A stretch of DNA of 64,000 nucleotides from DAIRDK01 sp035403225 (GTDB taxonomy: Bacteria > Bacteroidota > Bacteroidia > Bacteroidales > FEN-979): NCBI GenBank assembly GCA_035403225.1, contig DAONET010000003.1, positions 65,533-129,532 of the forward strand, read 5' to 3'. How positions within the stretch are numbered: the stretch's first letter is position 1; each line of letters opens with the position of its first letter. Both the position numbers and the translations under genes were made by a program. Shown here piece by piece: positions 43,579-52,926 of this stretch. The notes under the pieces were generated by a model. The model made no database searches. It was not told the origin of the DNA and worked only from the letters and a program-made list of their open reading frames with translations.

Positions 43579-43890
43579 ATGGCACAGAAAACCTATGCAG
43601 GCGTCACGGTTGACGTTAACGAAGAGGGTTATCTTCTGAACCCTTCCCAATGGACAAAAGAGATCGCGGTAGAGATCGCGAAAGAGGAAAACCTGGAGCT
43701 CACGGACCAACACTTCAAGGTGCTTGATTTTATCCGGGAGAAGCATGCCAAAGGAGAGACATTGACCATCCGGTCTGTCGGCAACTCGGGCATCACCGAT
43801 ATCAAAGGGTTTTATCAGCTGTTTCCCGGAGCTCCCATGAAAAAGGCAGCGAAGATCGCCGGTATTCCGAAACCGGCAAGTTGTGTTTAA
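43579..43890 (+). CDS. TusE/DsrC-family sulfur-carrier protein
   Basis: A 103-residue member of the DsrC/TusE family. It has the N-terminal GVTVDVNEEGYLLNPSQW, the helix-turn region, and the flexible C-terminal arm ending PKPASCV. The penultimate Cys (CysA) is present. At the CysB position, where DsrC has a Cys ten to eleven residues earlier, it reads KKAAKIAG, with Ala. By the usual rule CysA alone marks TusE-type carriers, which pass sulfur but cannot form the internal trisulfide chemistry with sulfite reductase. No dsrAB or tusBCD operon is near. It lies 11 bases after the DUF1641 gene. Confidence 0.88.
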   Translation: MAQKTYAGVTVDVNEEGYLLNPSQWTKEIAVEIAKEENLELTDQHFKVLDFIREKHAKGETLTIRSVGNSGITDIKGFYQLFPGAPMKKAAKIAGIPKPASCV

Positions 43891-43908
43891 TTCTTATTCA
43901 GCATTATC

Positions 43909-44409
43909 ATGGCAAAAGAAGAATATCCCCTGAAAAAAGTATGCATCATCTGTGCCAAAGGCGCCATCGAGGATGTGTACGCTGCCCTGGTCATGGCCAA
44001 CGGCGCCGTGATGGAAGGCATTGAGACCAAAATGTTCTTTACCTTCTTTGGATTGGATGCCATCACGAAGAAGACGATGAAATCGCTGAAGACGGCCACG
44101 GTCGGCAACCCCGCGTTGCGTATGCCCGGCGGGCTGCCCTTCCCCACGTTACTGGGTATCCTTCCCGGGGTGGAAGCAGGCGTGTCGGCCATGATGAAAA
44201 GCGGGATGGCTAAAATCGATATCCCCCCGGTGGATGAATTTCTGGAAATGATCACGGCCGGAGGAGGCGAGATATACGCCTGCAAGCTGGCTATGGATAT
44301 GTTCAAACTGAAAAAAGAAGATCTCTGGGACGGGGTCTCCGGTGTGCTGACGGTCGGTGAATTCTATGAGAGAGCCGGAGGCCCCCAGTCCCAGATCATT
44401 TTTGTGTAA
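43909..44409 (+). CDS. DsrE/DsrF-like sulfur-transfer protein
   Basis: A 166-residue protein of the DsrE/F/H-like group: KKVCIICAKGAIEDVYAALVMANGAVMEGIETKMFFTFFGLDA opens the fold. A Cys lies in the late helix (GGEIYACKLAMDMF), the usual sulfur-accepting position. The longer GLPFPTLLGILPGVEAGVSAMM insert fits the DsrE2-like subgroup. It is 18 bases after the TusE-like gene and ends the cassette. Together the products could take sulfur from the SQR-like enzyme and hand it to the carrier. The direction and end acceptor are inference. Confidence 0.85.
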   Translation: MAKEEYPLKKVCIICAKGAIEDVYAALVMANGAVMEGIETKMFFTFFGLDAITKKTMKSLKTATVGNPALRMPGGLPFPTLLGILPGVEAGVSAMMKSGMAKIDIPPVDEFLEMITAGGGEIYACKLAMDMFKLKKEDLWDGVSGVLTVGEFYERAGGPQSQIIFV

Positions 44410-44444
44410 GGAGAAAACCGGGTATTTCCCGTAAGCGAAAAGAT

Positions 44445-44452
44445 TAACTTTG
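44445..44452 (+). promoter_or_regulatory. -7 promoter element close to the thioesterase start
   Basis: TAACTTTG matches TAnnTTTG, only 6 bases before the ATG at 44459. Transcription would begin at or next to the start codon. Confidence 0.45.
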
Positions 44453-44458
44453 TTCAGC

Positions 44459-45193
44459 ATGATGAACAGGTTGATTTTTCGCACTTCCCGCCATCTTTCC
44501 ACCGCTGATGTGGATATGGAAGCCCGCCTGAGACCGGGTGCCCTGGTCGAAATGATGATACAGGCAGCCGTGGGCTCTGCCGATTCACTGGGAATGGGGT
44601 ATGAAGACCTGAAAAAACAGAATCTTTTCTGGGTATTGCACCGTCTTACGATCGAAATTGATCGACCGTTGAAACTGGACGAGACCATTGAAGTGGAGAC
44701 CTGGCCCAAGGATGTGGACGGGTTAAACTACCTCCGTGACTTTCTGGTACGGGATGAAGCCGGCCGTATCGTCGTCAGGGCCACTTCGGGTTGGTTAGCG
44801 GTTACCAGGGAAAAGAAACGCCTCGCCGCCATTTCACAGGCGCAAACAGATATTCTTACCTCCCTGAAAAACAAACATGCCATACCGGAGATGCCTGAAA
44901 AACTGAAAGTCATCACCGGAGGAGATCCTGCTTTCATCCGACCTGTCTGGTACGATTTTGATATCAACCGGCACGTAACTTCACACAGGTATATTGATTG
45001 GATGATCGATTCATTCCCCCTGGATCATCTGGTAAAGAATTATCCCGGTTATCTGTCTGTCAACTATATCAAAGAAATCATACCGGGAGAGACGATCAAA
45101 TTGCAACGGGTACAAAAAGGACCTGACTTCCAATTCGACGGAATCAACGAAACGACAGGGAACAGCGCCTTCCGGGGACATATGGTATTCTGA
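44459..45193 (+). CDS. Acyl-ACP thioesterase
   Basis: A 244-residue protein with two hot-dog folds: the first around LFWVLHRLTIEIDRPLKLDETI, the second around PVWYDFDINRHVTSHRYIDWMID. The second contains the FatA-type active-site pattern (Asp, Asn, His in DINRH). The enzyme releases free fatty acids from acyl-carrier protein. The ATG at 44459 (or 44462) is taken instead of the in-frame TTG at 44450, which falls inside the promoter element. With that promoter the message would be leaderless or nearly so. It is a separate unit, 49 bases after the DsrE-like gene. Confidence 0.88.
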   Translation: MMNRLIFRTSRHLSTADVDMEARLRPGALVEMMIQAAVGSADSLGMGYEDLKKQNLFWVLHRLTIEIDRPLKLDETIEVETWPKDVDGLNYLRDFLVRDEAGRIVVRATSGWLAVTREKKRLAAISQAQTDILTSLKNKHAIPEMPEKLKVITGGDPAFIRPVWYDFDINRHVTSHRYIDWMIDSFPLDHLVKNYPGYLSVNYIKEIIPGETIKLQRVQKGPDFQFDGINETTGNSAFRGHMVF

Positions 45194-45335
45194 TCCTGTT
45201 TCCCTTTAATACGGATTCAAACAGAATGCTGAAAAAAGGATATTTCCTTCTGTTGCCTGTTTCAATGATTTTATTTTACTTTACTTGTTGATTTGTGAAA
45301 AGACAAATCATCGATCAACGTTTAATTCCCGCATA

Positions 45336-48300
45336 TTGAAGCGTCGGTTTTTATCTGTTCGTTCCCTGTATTTCCGGGTTATCCCTGGTGTTATCCTGAT
45401 TTTGAGCATGCTCTCTCCTGCCGGGTTTTGTCAGCACGGGAATGCTACAGATGTCAACATGACTGTGTATAATGTCGAACAGGGCCTTGCTCAGAGCACT
45501 GTTTATCAGATATCCCAGGATCACCGGGGCTTGATCTGGCTGGCTACGGGCAATGGAATCCAATGTTTCGACGGTTCTTCCTTTCGTGCTTTCGATATCC
45601 CCGAAAACATCCCCTTCTCTGCTTATGGCAAGGCCATTCATGAAATGGCCTGTGAAAAAAACGGAGGTCTGGTCTTATCTACCGGATCATTGCTTTTCCG
45701 CTTCAATTCCGGAGAAGGTCGTTTTAAAACCATTGAAAAGTCCAAATATCAATACGTTACCCTCCTTCAACCGTTATACAAAAACAGACCTTTGTGTTGG
45801 ATGTCCGCCAACCGGCTTTGTCTGATAGGCGACACCCGACTCTACCCTGTTGATTTGGATTTCAAACCGGGTAATTCCCTACCCGAGGCATTTCAGGCGT
45901 TAAACAGTGTTCAAACCCCTGATAAGCATATTCTCATCTCGGGAGAAACCGGTTATCTGGATCTGGAACCAGTTATTTCGAACGATACGTTGATGCGTGC
46001 CCGATGGATCCCGCTGAAGACACGGTCTCCCTTTCTTTGTACCGATACTTACGGGCAAGTTTTCCTGCTATCGGAAGGCATTATCTATTCCCGGGCAGCC
46101 AATGGCGCTTTGCAGGAAGTTTTCAGAACCGGGATCAGGGAGAGTTCATCCCTTTTCATTGACAGGTCACATCATTTCTGGATTGCTGATAAAAATCATA
46201 AAAAACTCTTTCGGATCAGCGAAGGGAAGTTGTCGGAGATCAGGCCGGTCACTCATGAAGGAAGACATCTTGAAGTGTTGGAGCCTGCGGTGGTTTCGAT
46301 GTTTGAAGATAGTCGCGGGAACATCTGGTTAGGGACAGATGGCAACGGTCTGCTTTTCATTTCTCCCGGGCAAATGATGTTTGACAGGGCTGAAATTGGA
46401 TTTACCCGTTGCATGGCTTATTTCGACGGCGATATCTGGGCCGGAACCTTTAAAAACGGGTTATGGCGATTATCCACGGATCTGAGACGATCGAGACCGG
46501 CCGTAACCGGAAAATTGCCCCGCGATCTGTATTATTACGATCTGGTGACAGATGGTCCGGACAGGCTGTGGGCTGCTACCAGCCAGGGGATTTATATTTT
46601 CAATGCCCGCGGAGCCATCATCTTTCATTATCCTTTGAAAACGGAGTCTGCCACTTTTCTGACTCTTCCCGGAAATAACCTTTTATTATCCACCTATGGC
46701 GACCTGTACTCCTGCGAGACAGGCGACCACCCCCGTGTCTCGTTCATCCGCGAACAGACTCAGATAAAAGACCTGTTAGCTTATCACGGCTTCTGCTGGA
46801 TCGGAAACCATTTCGGGTTATTCAGAAAAGATCTTTCCCCGGGTTGGTTACCTGCCATTTATTTCTATGCAAAAGACGGCATCTCCACGGCTCCGGTCTA
46901 TTGCATAATGGTAGTGGATTCCACCATCTGGGTCGGTTCGGAAAATGGTATTGCCTGCTTTACTCCTGACGGGAAAAAGACATCAGTACCCCCTTGCATG
47001 GAAGAGATGAAGCACGAGATTGTCTATTCCCTTGTCAGGGATGCTCAAAACAGAATCTGGTTTGCCGGTAACAAAGGCATCGGATGCGTTGCTCCGGAGC
47101 GGGACCGGATTATCCGCTTCTCCGACCGGAATAATCTCCAGTCTTCAGAATTTAACTCCAACGCCAATCTTTCCATTCCCGGAGGCAGGATCTATTTCGG
47201 AGGTATCAATGGCATTAATGGCATTGATCCTTCCAAACTGGTGATCAACATCCCCCCTCCTGATATCCGGCTGATCTCCCTTTTTATCTCTGACAGCACT
47301 TTTTCAGCCGGCATTCCTTCAGAAGGGACGACCGTAAACATCAACTGGGATGCTCCGTATCTGGAGGGCACTGTTTTCACTCCTGCCTATTTCCCATCCG
47401 GAACGGCCAAGTACTCATTTTTTCTGGAAGGATATCAGCATCAATGGAGTCAACCTTCGTCTTACGCCACTTTTTCCTACCGTAATCTTCCCCCCGGGGA
47501 ATATACCTTATGGGGCAGATGCATTGATCCTTTGAAAAATCCGGGAAAAGAAAGATGCCTGGTAAAAATTATGATCAGGCCTCCGTTCTGGAAGACATGG
47601 ACATTTTTGAGCCTCTTATCTTTATTGTTGGTTCTCGCCCTGGCGCTGGCAATAAAAAAAATTCAGGAAGCCAAAAACCGGAATCTGATCAAGGCGCTGG
47701 AGCAGCGTAATGCGATCGACCGAGAGCGTTTGCGTATCTCGAGGGATATGCACGATGAGATCGGCGCCAGCCTGACCCAGATCTCCATCCTCAGTGAGAT
47801 CGTTAAAAAGCAGCAAGGGGATCCGGATAAGATGATGAAGTCCATTGAACAGATTTCCGGGATTTCGGGAACCGTCGTAGATGATATGAGTGAGATCATC
47901 TGGGCCATGAACCCGAAAAATGATAACCTGGCAAGTTTTATGGCCTATCTGCGCCAACATACTTCTGAATACCTCATGAGCGCCGGTATCGACGGTTGTT
48001 TCCACTTCCCGGAAGAATGTCCTCCGGTTTCCATGACATCCGAGCAAAACCGGAATATCTACCTGGTCGTCAAAGAAGCCATCCATAACGCGGTGAAACA
48101 TTCAGAAGCCCGATCGGTCAATGTTTCGCTTTCGTATTCCGACGCTTTCCTCTCCATTAGCATTGAAGATAACGGGAAAGGTTTCGTCCCGGAAAAACCG
48201 GATAGGTATGGGAACGGTCTGACGACCATGCGGAAAAGAATTGAGAATCTGGGAGGATCCTATGTGATGGACTCCGCTCCCGGGAAAGGGACAAGGGTGA

Positions 48301-48344
48301 ACTTTTCAGTGTCGTTAACCAGGAAAAATAGCATGAAAGGGTGA
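45336..48344 (+). CDS. Propeller-type sensor histidine kinase (NarL family)
   Basis: About 1002 residues from the TTG at 45336 (KRRFLSVRSLYFRVIPG, a signal peptide). A TTG at 45285 is also open, and no ATG keeps the signal. A periplasmic two-component regulator propeller has about eight IWLGT-like repeats (GLIWLATGNGI, NIWLGTDGNGL, DIWAGTFKNGL, TIWVGSENGI and others). A Y_Y_Y domain (PSGTAKYSFFLEGYQHQW) and one membrane helix near residues 760-780 follow. The cytoplasm holds HisKA_3 with the phospho-His in ISRDMHDEIGASL and an HATPase (KEAIHNAVKH, then DNGKGF). Such kinases sense glycans or similar ligands. The partner regulator follows 51 bases later. Confidence 0.9.
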   Translation: MKRRFLSVRSLYFRVIPGVILILSMLSPAGFCQHGNATDVNMTVYNVEQGLAQSTVYQISQDHRGLIWLATGNGIQCFDGSSFRAFDIPENIPFSAYGKAIHEMACEKNGGLVLSTGSLLFRFNSGEGRFKTIEKSKYQYVTLLQPLYKNRPLCWMSANRLCLIGDTRLYPVDLDFKPGNSLPEAFQALNSVQTPDKHILISGETGYLDLEPVISNDTLMRARWIPLKTRSPFLCTDTYGQVFLLSEGIIYSRAANGALQEVFRTGIRESSSLFIDRSHHFWIADKNHKKLFRISEGKLSEIRPVTHEGRHLEVLEPAVVSMFEDSRGNIWLGTDGNGLLFISPGQMMFDRAEIGFTRCMAYFDGDIWAGTFKNGLWRLSTDLRRSRPAVTGKLPRDLYYYDLVTDGPDRLWAATSQGIYIFNARGAIIFHYPLKTESATFLTLPGNNLLLSTYGDLYSCETGDHPRVSFIREQTQIKDLLAYHGFCWIGNHFGLFRKDLSPGWLPAIYFYAKDGISTAPVYCIMVVDSTIWVGSENGIACFTPDGKKTSVPPCMEEMKHEIVYSLVRDAQNRIWFAGNKGIGCVAPERDRIIRFSDRNNLQSSEFNSNANLSIPGGRIYFGGINGINGIDPSKLVINIPPPDIRLISLFISDSTFSAGIPSEGTTVNINWDAPYLEGTVFTPAYFPSGTAKYSFFLEGYQHQWSQPSSYATFSYRNLPPGEYTLWGRCIDPLKNPGKERCLVKIMIRPPFWKTWTFLSLLSLLLVLALALAIKKIQEAKNRNLIKALEQRNAIDRERLRISRDMHDEIGASLTQISILSEIVKKQQGDPDKMMKSIEQISGISGTVVDDMSEIIWAMNPKNDNLASFMAYLRQHTSEYLMSAGIDGCFHFPEECPPVSMTSEQNRNIYLVVKEAIHNAVKHSEARSVNVSLSYSDAFLSISIEDNGKGFVPEKPDRYGNGLTTMRKRIENLGGSYVMDSAPGKGTRVNFSVSLTRKNSMKG

Positions 48345-48366
48345 TGCCCGGGTGAACAGGGCATTC

Positions 48367-48374
48367 TATCTTTG
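48367..48374 (+). promoter_or_regulatory. -7 promoter element for the response regulator
   Basis: TATCTTTG matches TAnnTTTG and lies 22 bases before the ATG at 48396. Confidence 0.4.
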
Positions 48375-48395
48375 CAGGGAAAATCAATCACGAAT

Positions 48396-49028
48396 ATGCA
48401 GCAGGAAATCAGGATTATGATCGTGGAAGATCAGGAAGCTGTCAGGGATGGTTTGCGGATGCTGATCGACGGATCGGAAGGGTACCGCTGTGTTTCTGCC
48501 TGCCGTACGGCCGAAGAAGCGCTGGACCGGATCAGTGCCGATATCCCTGACGTTGTGCTGATGGATATCAACCTTCCCGGCATGCAGGGACCCGAATGTG
48601 TCGTCCACATCAAAAACCGCTTCCCCGAAATCCAGGTGATGATGTTGACTGTTTTCGAAAATACCGATGAAATATTCACCTCCCTGGAAGCGGGAGCTAC
48701 CGGGTACCTCCTGAAGAAAACACCACCGGCGCGGCTGCTGGAAGCCATCCGTGAACTGATGAACGGGGGCTCACCCATGAGCGGTGAAATCGCCCGCAAA
48801 GTGGTAACGGCATTCAACAAACCTGTCATCCATTCATCACCCGAGGATTCCCTCACTCCCAGAGAAGAAGAGATTCTCTCTTGTCTCGCGAAAGGTTATC
48901 TCTATAAGGAAATTGCCGATAAACTGTCCATCAGTATCGATACTGTCAGAAGCCATATCCGGAAAATCTACCAAAAGCTCCAGGTACGTACCCGGACTGA
49001 AGCCATCCTTCATTGCATCAAACGCTGA
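48396..49028 (+). CDS. LuxR/NarL-type response regulator
   Basis: A 210-residue regulator from the ATG at 48396 (MQQEIRIMIVEDQEAVRDGL); the in-frame TTG at 48372 overlaps the promoter element and is rejected. The receiver has acidic residues ED at 11-12, phospho-Asp57 in VVLMDINLPGMQG, and Lys in YLLKKTPP. The C-terminal LuxR helix-turn-helix is LTPREEEILSCLAKGYLYKEIADKLSISIDTVRSHIRKIY. It is the natural partner of the kinase just upstream. Its targets are unknown; the T9SS propeller protein that follows is one possibility. Confidence 0.93.
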   Translation: MQQEIRIMIVEDQEAVRDGLRMLIDGSEGYRCVSACRTAEEALDRISADIPDVVLMDINLPGMQGPECVVHIKNRFPEIQVMMLTVFENTDEIFTSLEAGATGYLLKKTPPARLLEAIRELMNGGSPMSGEIARKVVTAFNKPVIHSSPEDSLTPREEEILSCLAKGYLYKEIADKLSISIDTVRSHIRKIYQKLQVRTRTEAILHCIKR

Positions 49029-49186
49029 AACCCGGAAATCCGCCTGCTCACGGTCTTTGATCGGAATACCCTTTTCATTCAGCCTGATTTACACCCTCTT
49101 ATCTGCCTATCACATCAATATGCGATTGACAAGCATGATTATTCGGCAGAATTTTGCCCGATAGATCAATGTAAAAACGAAATCAT

Positions 49187-50362
49187 ATGAAAAAAGCAGC
49201 CGTTTTCATCACTTTGTTTTTCCTTTCCCAATTCATGTATGCCCAGTGGTATTATACCAGCGTTCAGGTAAGCACAAACTCCATCACCTTCGTCAACAAT
49301 ACCACAGGTTTCTGTTCCTCAGGATTCACTATCTGGAAGACGACTGACGGAGGAACCACCTGGAATGCTGTCACAGGTTTTGCCATGGACAGCATCATTA
49401 CCTGTTTGTTTTTCCCTTCGGAAACCATCGGATATGCTACAGGCCTGAGTGGCAACCTGCTGAAGACAACCGACGGAGGAAATACCTGGAACCATCTGAA
49501 CTGCGGAACGACAAAGGATCTGCGACAGGTGTCCTTCACAGATGTGAATACAGGCTATATTGCAGGGGATGAACATTCCATGTACAAAACCACCGATGGC
49601 GGGCTGACGTGGCAGACATTAAATTCCCCGGTGGGAACGACTTTCTCTTTGTTCTTTCTCAACAGTACCACCGGATTCCTTGCCGGAAATACTTCCACTC
49701 TTTTCCGAACCGAAGATGGCGGCCTCACCTGGACAGGAACCCAACTCTCAAATTCAAATGACTACTTGGGCATCTATTTTTCCGATCCTCTGACAGGTTA
49801 TGCTGCAGGTCAGGAAAACGCCCTTGTCCCCTGTATGGCCAAAACAACCGACGGGGGTTTGACCTGGACAGAAATACCGGTGACGGTCGGGGCCGGGTTG
49901 AATACGGTATTTTTCCTGAATAATAATGTGGGTTATGCCGGTGGCTATTCAGGAACTATTATTAAAACCACGGATGGCGGACTGACCTGGGGAAAACAAA
50001 CTACCCCCAACCTGGGACCCATTCATTCCATCTTTTTCAGAGATAGCGACCATGGCTTTGCCTGTGGCACCGCCCTTCTGAAAACCGATAATGGCGGAGG
50101 TTCTCTGGGTCTCCTGGAAACAACCTCATCAGAACCGGCATTGATTTATCCCAACCCGGCCATCGACCTGGTCACCATCTCCACCGGGAAAGATCCTCAA
50201 AACGGATCACTCACAGTCTTCAATTCCAAGGGACAAAAGATAGCATACAAAGCCATGACTACCTTCCCTTCCCGGCTTGATGTATCCGGCTGGCCTTCAG
50301 GAAACTACCTGATCAGGATTGATGCCGATAACCACATTTATACCGGAAAGTTCATGAAATAA
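49187..50362 (+). CDS. Secreted YCF48-repeat protein with T9SS sorting domain
   Basis: A 391-residue protein (signal peptide MKKAAVFITLFFLSQFMYAQ). Six clear repeats end in TTDGGxTW: TTDGGTTW, TTDGGNTW, three TTDGGLTW and EDGGLTW. They form a beta-propeller of the YCF48/BNR type. The last 80 residues (LIYPNPAIDLVTIS, then VFNSKGQKIAYK, then SGNYLIRIDADN) form a type A T9SS sorting domain. It is a paralogue of the protein at 26319. It lies 158 bases after the response regulator gene. The ligand is unknown. Confidence 0.87.
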   Translation: MKKAAVFITLFFLSQFMYAQWYYTSVQVSTNSITFVNNTTGFCSSGFTIWKTTDGGTTWNAVTGFAMDSIITCLFFPSETIGYATGLSGNLLKTTDGGNTWNHLNCGTTKDLRQVSFTDVNTGYIAGDEHSMYKTTDGGLTWQTLNSPVGTTFSLFFLNSTTGFLAGNTSTLFRTEDGGLTWTGTQLSNSNDYLGIYFSDPLTGYAAGQENALVPCMAKTTDGGLTWTEIPVTVGAGLNTVFFLNNNVGYAGGYSGTIIKTTDGGLTWGKQTTPNLGPIHSIFFRDSDHGFACGTALLKTDNGGGSLGLLETTSSEPALIYPNPAIDLVTISTGKDPQNGSLTVFNSKGQKIAYKAMTTFPSRLDVSGWPSGNYLIRIDADNHIYTGKFMK

Positions 50363-50400
50363 AACCCATCATAAAGTCGCAAACCAGTAACCTGTACCGT

Positions 50401-50736
50401 ATGTATTTATTCATTGAATGTTGGAAAGCCCGCCCCGAGTGGCTGGCCCTTAACCGGGAAACCCGTTCGGCTTATATGGCTGAACTGGGAAAAGGGATTG
50501 AACAACTGGCGAAAGCCGGTGTCGAAATCATCTCCTGGAGTGTTAATGATCCGAAGACCTCAAACAGAGCGGCGTTCGATTATTTTGCCGTATGGCGGTT
50601 CCCTGATACCGGTTCGATGCGAGGGTTTGAACAAATCATTCAACAATCGGGCTGGTATAACTACTTCGACCAGGTGAACCTGTCGGGAGAAATGGCAGAT
50701 CCTTTACCATGCATCTCCCGGATCATCGATCTCTAA
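50401..50736 (+). CDS. Small DUF6616-like alpha/beta protein
   Basis: A 111-residue cytoplasmic protein beginning MYLFIECWKARPEWLALN. The pattern (beta strand, helix with YMAELGKGIEQLAKAG, strand VEIISWSVND, then DYFAVWRFPD) suggests a dimeric alpha+beta-barrel fold like YCII or EthD proteins. I take it as the DUF6616-type family, with moderate certainty. No catalytic residue can be named. It lies 38 bases after the T9SS protein gene and 70 bases before the propeller gene. Confidence 0.65.
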   Translation: MYLFIECWKARPEWLALNRETRSAYMAELGKGIEQLAKAGVEIISWSVNDPKTSNRAAFDYFAVWRFPDTGSMRGFEQIIQQSGWYNYFDQVNLSGEMADPLPCISRIIDL

Positions 50737-50806
50737 CCCTAAACAAATTTCTCGGCTTTTGGCTGAACCTTAAATCCGGAATCATTAATAAACCAATCCC
50801 AAACCC

Positions 50807-52753
50807 ATGAAAAAGTACACCACCATCCGATTTCTCCAAATAACCGTCATTTTCCTTTTTGCTGTCATCGCGCTGAATACCTCGGCCGGAGGACCCGCTT
50901 TTAAAGTTCTGCAGCAAATCCGGTTACCTTTCACCCCGACTATCCAGACTTTCAACCATTCCAACGACTTTGCGTTTTTCCTCTGTTCTACAAAATCAGA
51001 TATGCTGATGCTTGATGGAATCACCGGTAAAACGCTGTGGCAGAAAAACTTTGAAAAAGATTTCAGCAATAAGAAATTTTCAAACCAATTCTGGAACAAG
51101 GTGGCCAATGTAATCATGGTATATGACGAAGACACGAAAAAAAGTATCGCCACCAAGTATTTTATCGACGGGAATACCGGTAAACTCCTCTGGAAAAGCG
51201 ATAAATATATGTCAGGCCTGGGTGATTATGACCTCGGTGAGGGATTCAGCGAATATTACCATGAGCAAACCAACGGAGTGCTGCTGACAACCCGCGAAAG
51301 CGTCGATCTGGTGAATGTCACCACGGGAAAGACGATCTGGTCCAAACCCATTACCCTCTCAGGGAAAGGCAGGGATTTCAACTGCTTCATCATGGAATAC
51401 TATGACCTGGTAAAGATTATTACCGGAGAAACAGCAAGTTATTATACCATTGAGGAAGGGAAGGAAGTGACCAATATCGATGATTATTTCAATAAGAAGA
51501 AGTACTTGGCCGACCAGCTGCATGCTCATATTATCGACATCCCCGACAAAGAGATGTACGTGCTGATGATCAGTGAAACAATCCTGCCTTACAAAGCGAT
51601 AACGGGTATCGATTTACCAAAACTCGACATGAATTTTATGGGGTACGATGCAAAGACCGATAAGTTGCTGTGGAGTAAAGTGTATCATATCAACTGCGCT
51701 TTCAACTGGGTTAACCAGCAGGAATATTTTGCCAGGATGTTTTATGATGGAGAAAGATTGTTTGTTGAACATAATCCAAGTCCGAAGCCGAATACCGGAC
51801 TAACGGTGCTCAACCCGGTGAATGGGGAACTGATCTGGGAAGCCAATTTCAAAGCCAGCGACATAAAAACAGCCGGCTTGGGGAAAAATGTGCTGACACC
51901 GTTTCCCGCGCCACACCCCGTGACGGTCGATGGAAAAACCTTTGTAGTCAACAAAGCCAGGAACATTCTCTCCTGCTACGATGCAGCCACCGGAACGAAG
52001 ATTTGGGATTCGGAAGATTATCCCGATGCCCAGAAAATCCCTTCCCTCCTCTACGCCGACGGTATGGTAATCATGGGATATGGCGGCGGAGCCAAAAAGT
52101 GCGCCACTATTATTCAGGACAAGGGTCCAAATATTGAGCGATATGAATACAACAACAAGGATAAGTACGGGATCAACGCCTATGACGCCTCCACCGGTAA
52201 AGTTGTCTGGGACCAGGAAACCCTGGAGAAAAAGGCAAAGATCAAGATTGGGCTGATCGCCGGGATGGAGTTGATCGATGGGAAACTGGTCTGCGCCACC
52301 GACCGTAATTTACTGGTGCTTGATCCGAAAACAGGCAATGTCATCAATAATCTTTCCATCTCCAATGAAAAGCTGAATGACGCCTGGTCGATGGTCTATT
52401 TCCCCGAAAAAGGCAAGATCATCATCAATTGCGAAGGCGGCATCATGAAGGTCGATAAGACAGCGAACAAGGTGGAAGGCACCGTGAAAACGCCGACTTT
52501 CCCTTTTTTCATGCCGTATGAAGAAGAAAGAATGCAGGCCGATGACCCCTGGTCCGATTATTCCGTGTTTACCAAAGGGGATGGAGCCAAGATGGAAATC
52601 AACGAGTTTGCCTCCATCGACCTGGATCATATGACCGTTCGCGGCGCCGGCGATGCTGATGCCTTCCGGTACCGGGCGCCTCATTTCAGTCAGGGAGGAG
52701 AAATGTTTTATATGTCCAATGGAAGCGAGGTGACCATCTATTCTGTCAAATAA
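50807..52753 (+). CDS. Exported PQQ-type beta-propeller protein
   Basis: A 648-residue protein with a signal peptide (MKKYTTIRFLQITVIFLFAVIALNTSAGG). PQQ-like propeller repeats of the form DxxTGKxxW are spread through it: LDGITGKTLWQKN, IDGNTGKLLWKSD, VNVTTGKTIWSKP, LNPVNGELIWEAN, YDAATGTKIWDSE, YDASTGKVVWDQE, LDPKTGNVINNL. No quinoprotein dehydrogenase catalytic motifs are evident, so this looks like a binding or scaffold propeller. No T9SS domain is present; it probably stays in the periplasm or outer membrane. It appears to be a single-gene unit. Confidence 0.85.
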   Translation: MKKYTTIRFLQITVIFLFAVIALNTSAGGPAFKVLQQIRLPFTPTIQTFNHSNDFAFFLCSTKSDMLMLDGITGKTLWQKNFEKDFSNKKFSNQFWNKVANVIMVYDEDTKKSIATKYFIDGNTGKLLWKSDKYMSGLGDYDLGEGFSEYYHEQTNGVLLTTRESVDLVNVTTGKTIWSKPITLSGKGRDFNCFIMEYYDLVKIITGETASYYTIEEGKEVTNIDDYFNKKKYLADQLHAHIIDIPDKEMYVLMISETILPYKAITGIDLPKLDMNFMGYDAKTDKLLWSKVYHINCAFNWVNQQEYFARMFYDGERLFVEHNPSPKPNTGLTVLNPVNGELIWEANFKASDIKTAGLGKNVLTPFPAPHPVTVDGKTFVVNKARNILSCYDAATGTKIWDSEDYPDAQKIPSLLYADGMVIMGYGGGAKKCATIIQDKGPNIERYEYNNKDKYGINAYDASTGKVVWDQETLEKKAKIKIGLIAGMELIDGKLVCATDRNLLVLDPKTGNVINNLSISNEKLNDAWSMVYFPEKGKIIINCEGGIMKVDKTANKVEGTVKTPTFPFFMPYEEERMQADDPWSDYSVFTKGDGAKMEINEFASIDLDHMTVRGAGDADAFRYRAPHFSQGGEMFYMSNGSEVTIYSVK

Positions 52754-52926
52754 TTCGCCAACCTCCTCATTATCTTAAAAAACCGCGCAAACAGCCTGCC
52801 TGTAAAACCAGCAGCATCGGGGATGAGCAACTGTTCCATTAACCGGCAGTTGCTTATCCCTTTCGTGGAATTTTGGTAAATTTACCCGTCGTTAAAAGGT
52901 AAATCATCACCCAAAATTATTGTTAC

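Noticed and set aside
43579..43890. Reading the DsrC/TusE-like protein as part of dissimilatory sulfite reduction
   Set aside because: The CysB position is Ala and no dsrAB genes are present.
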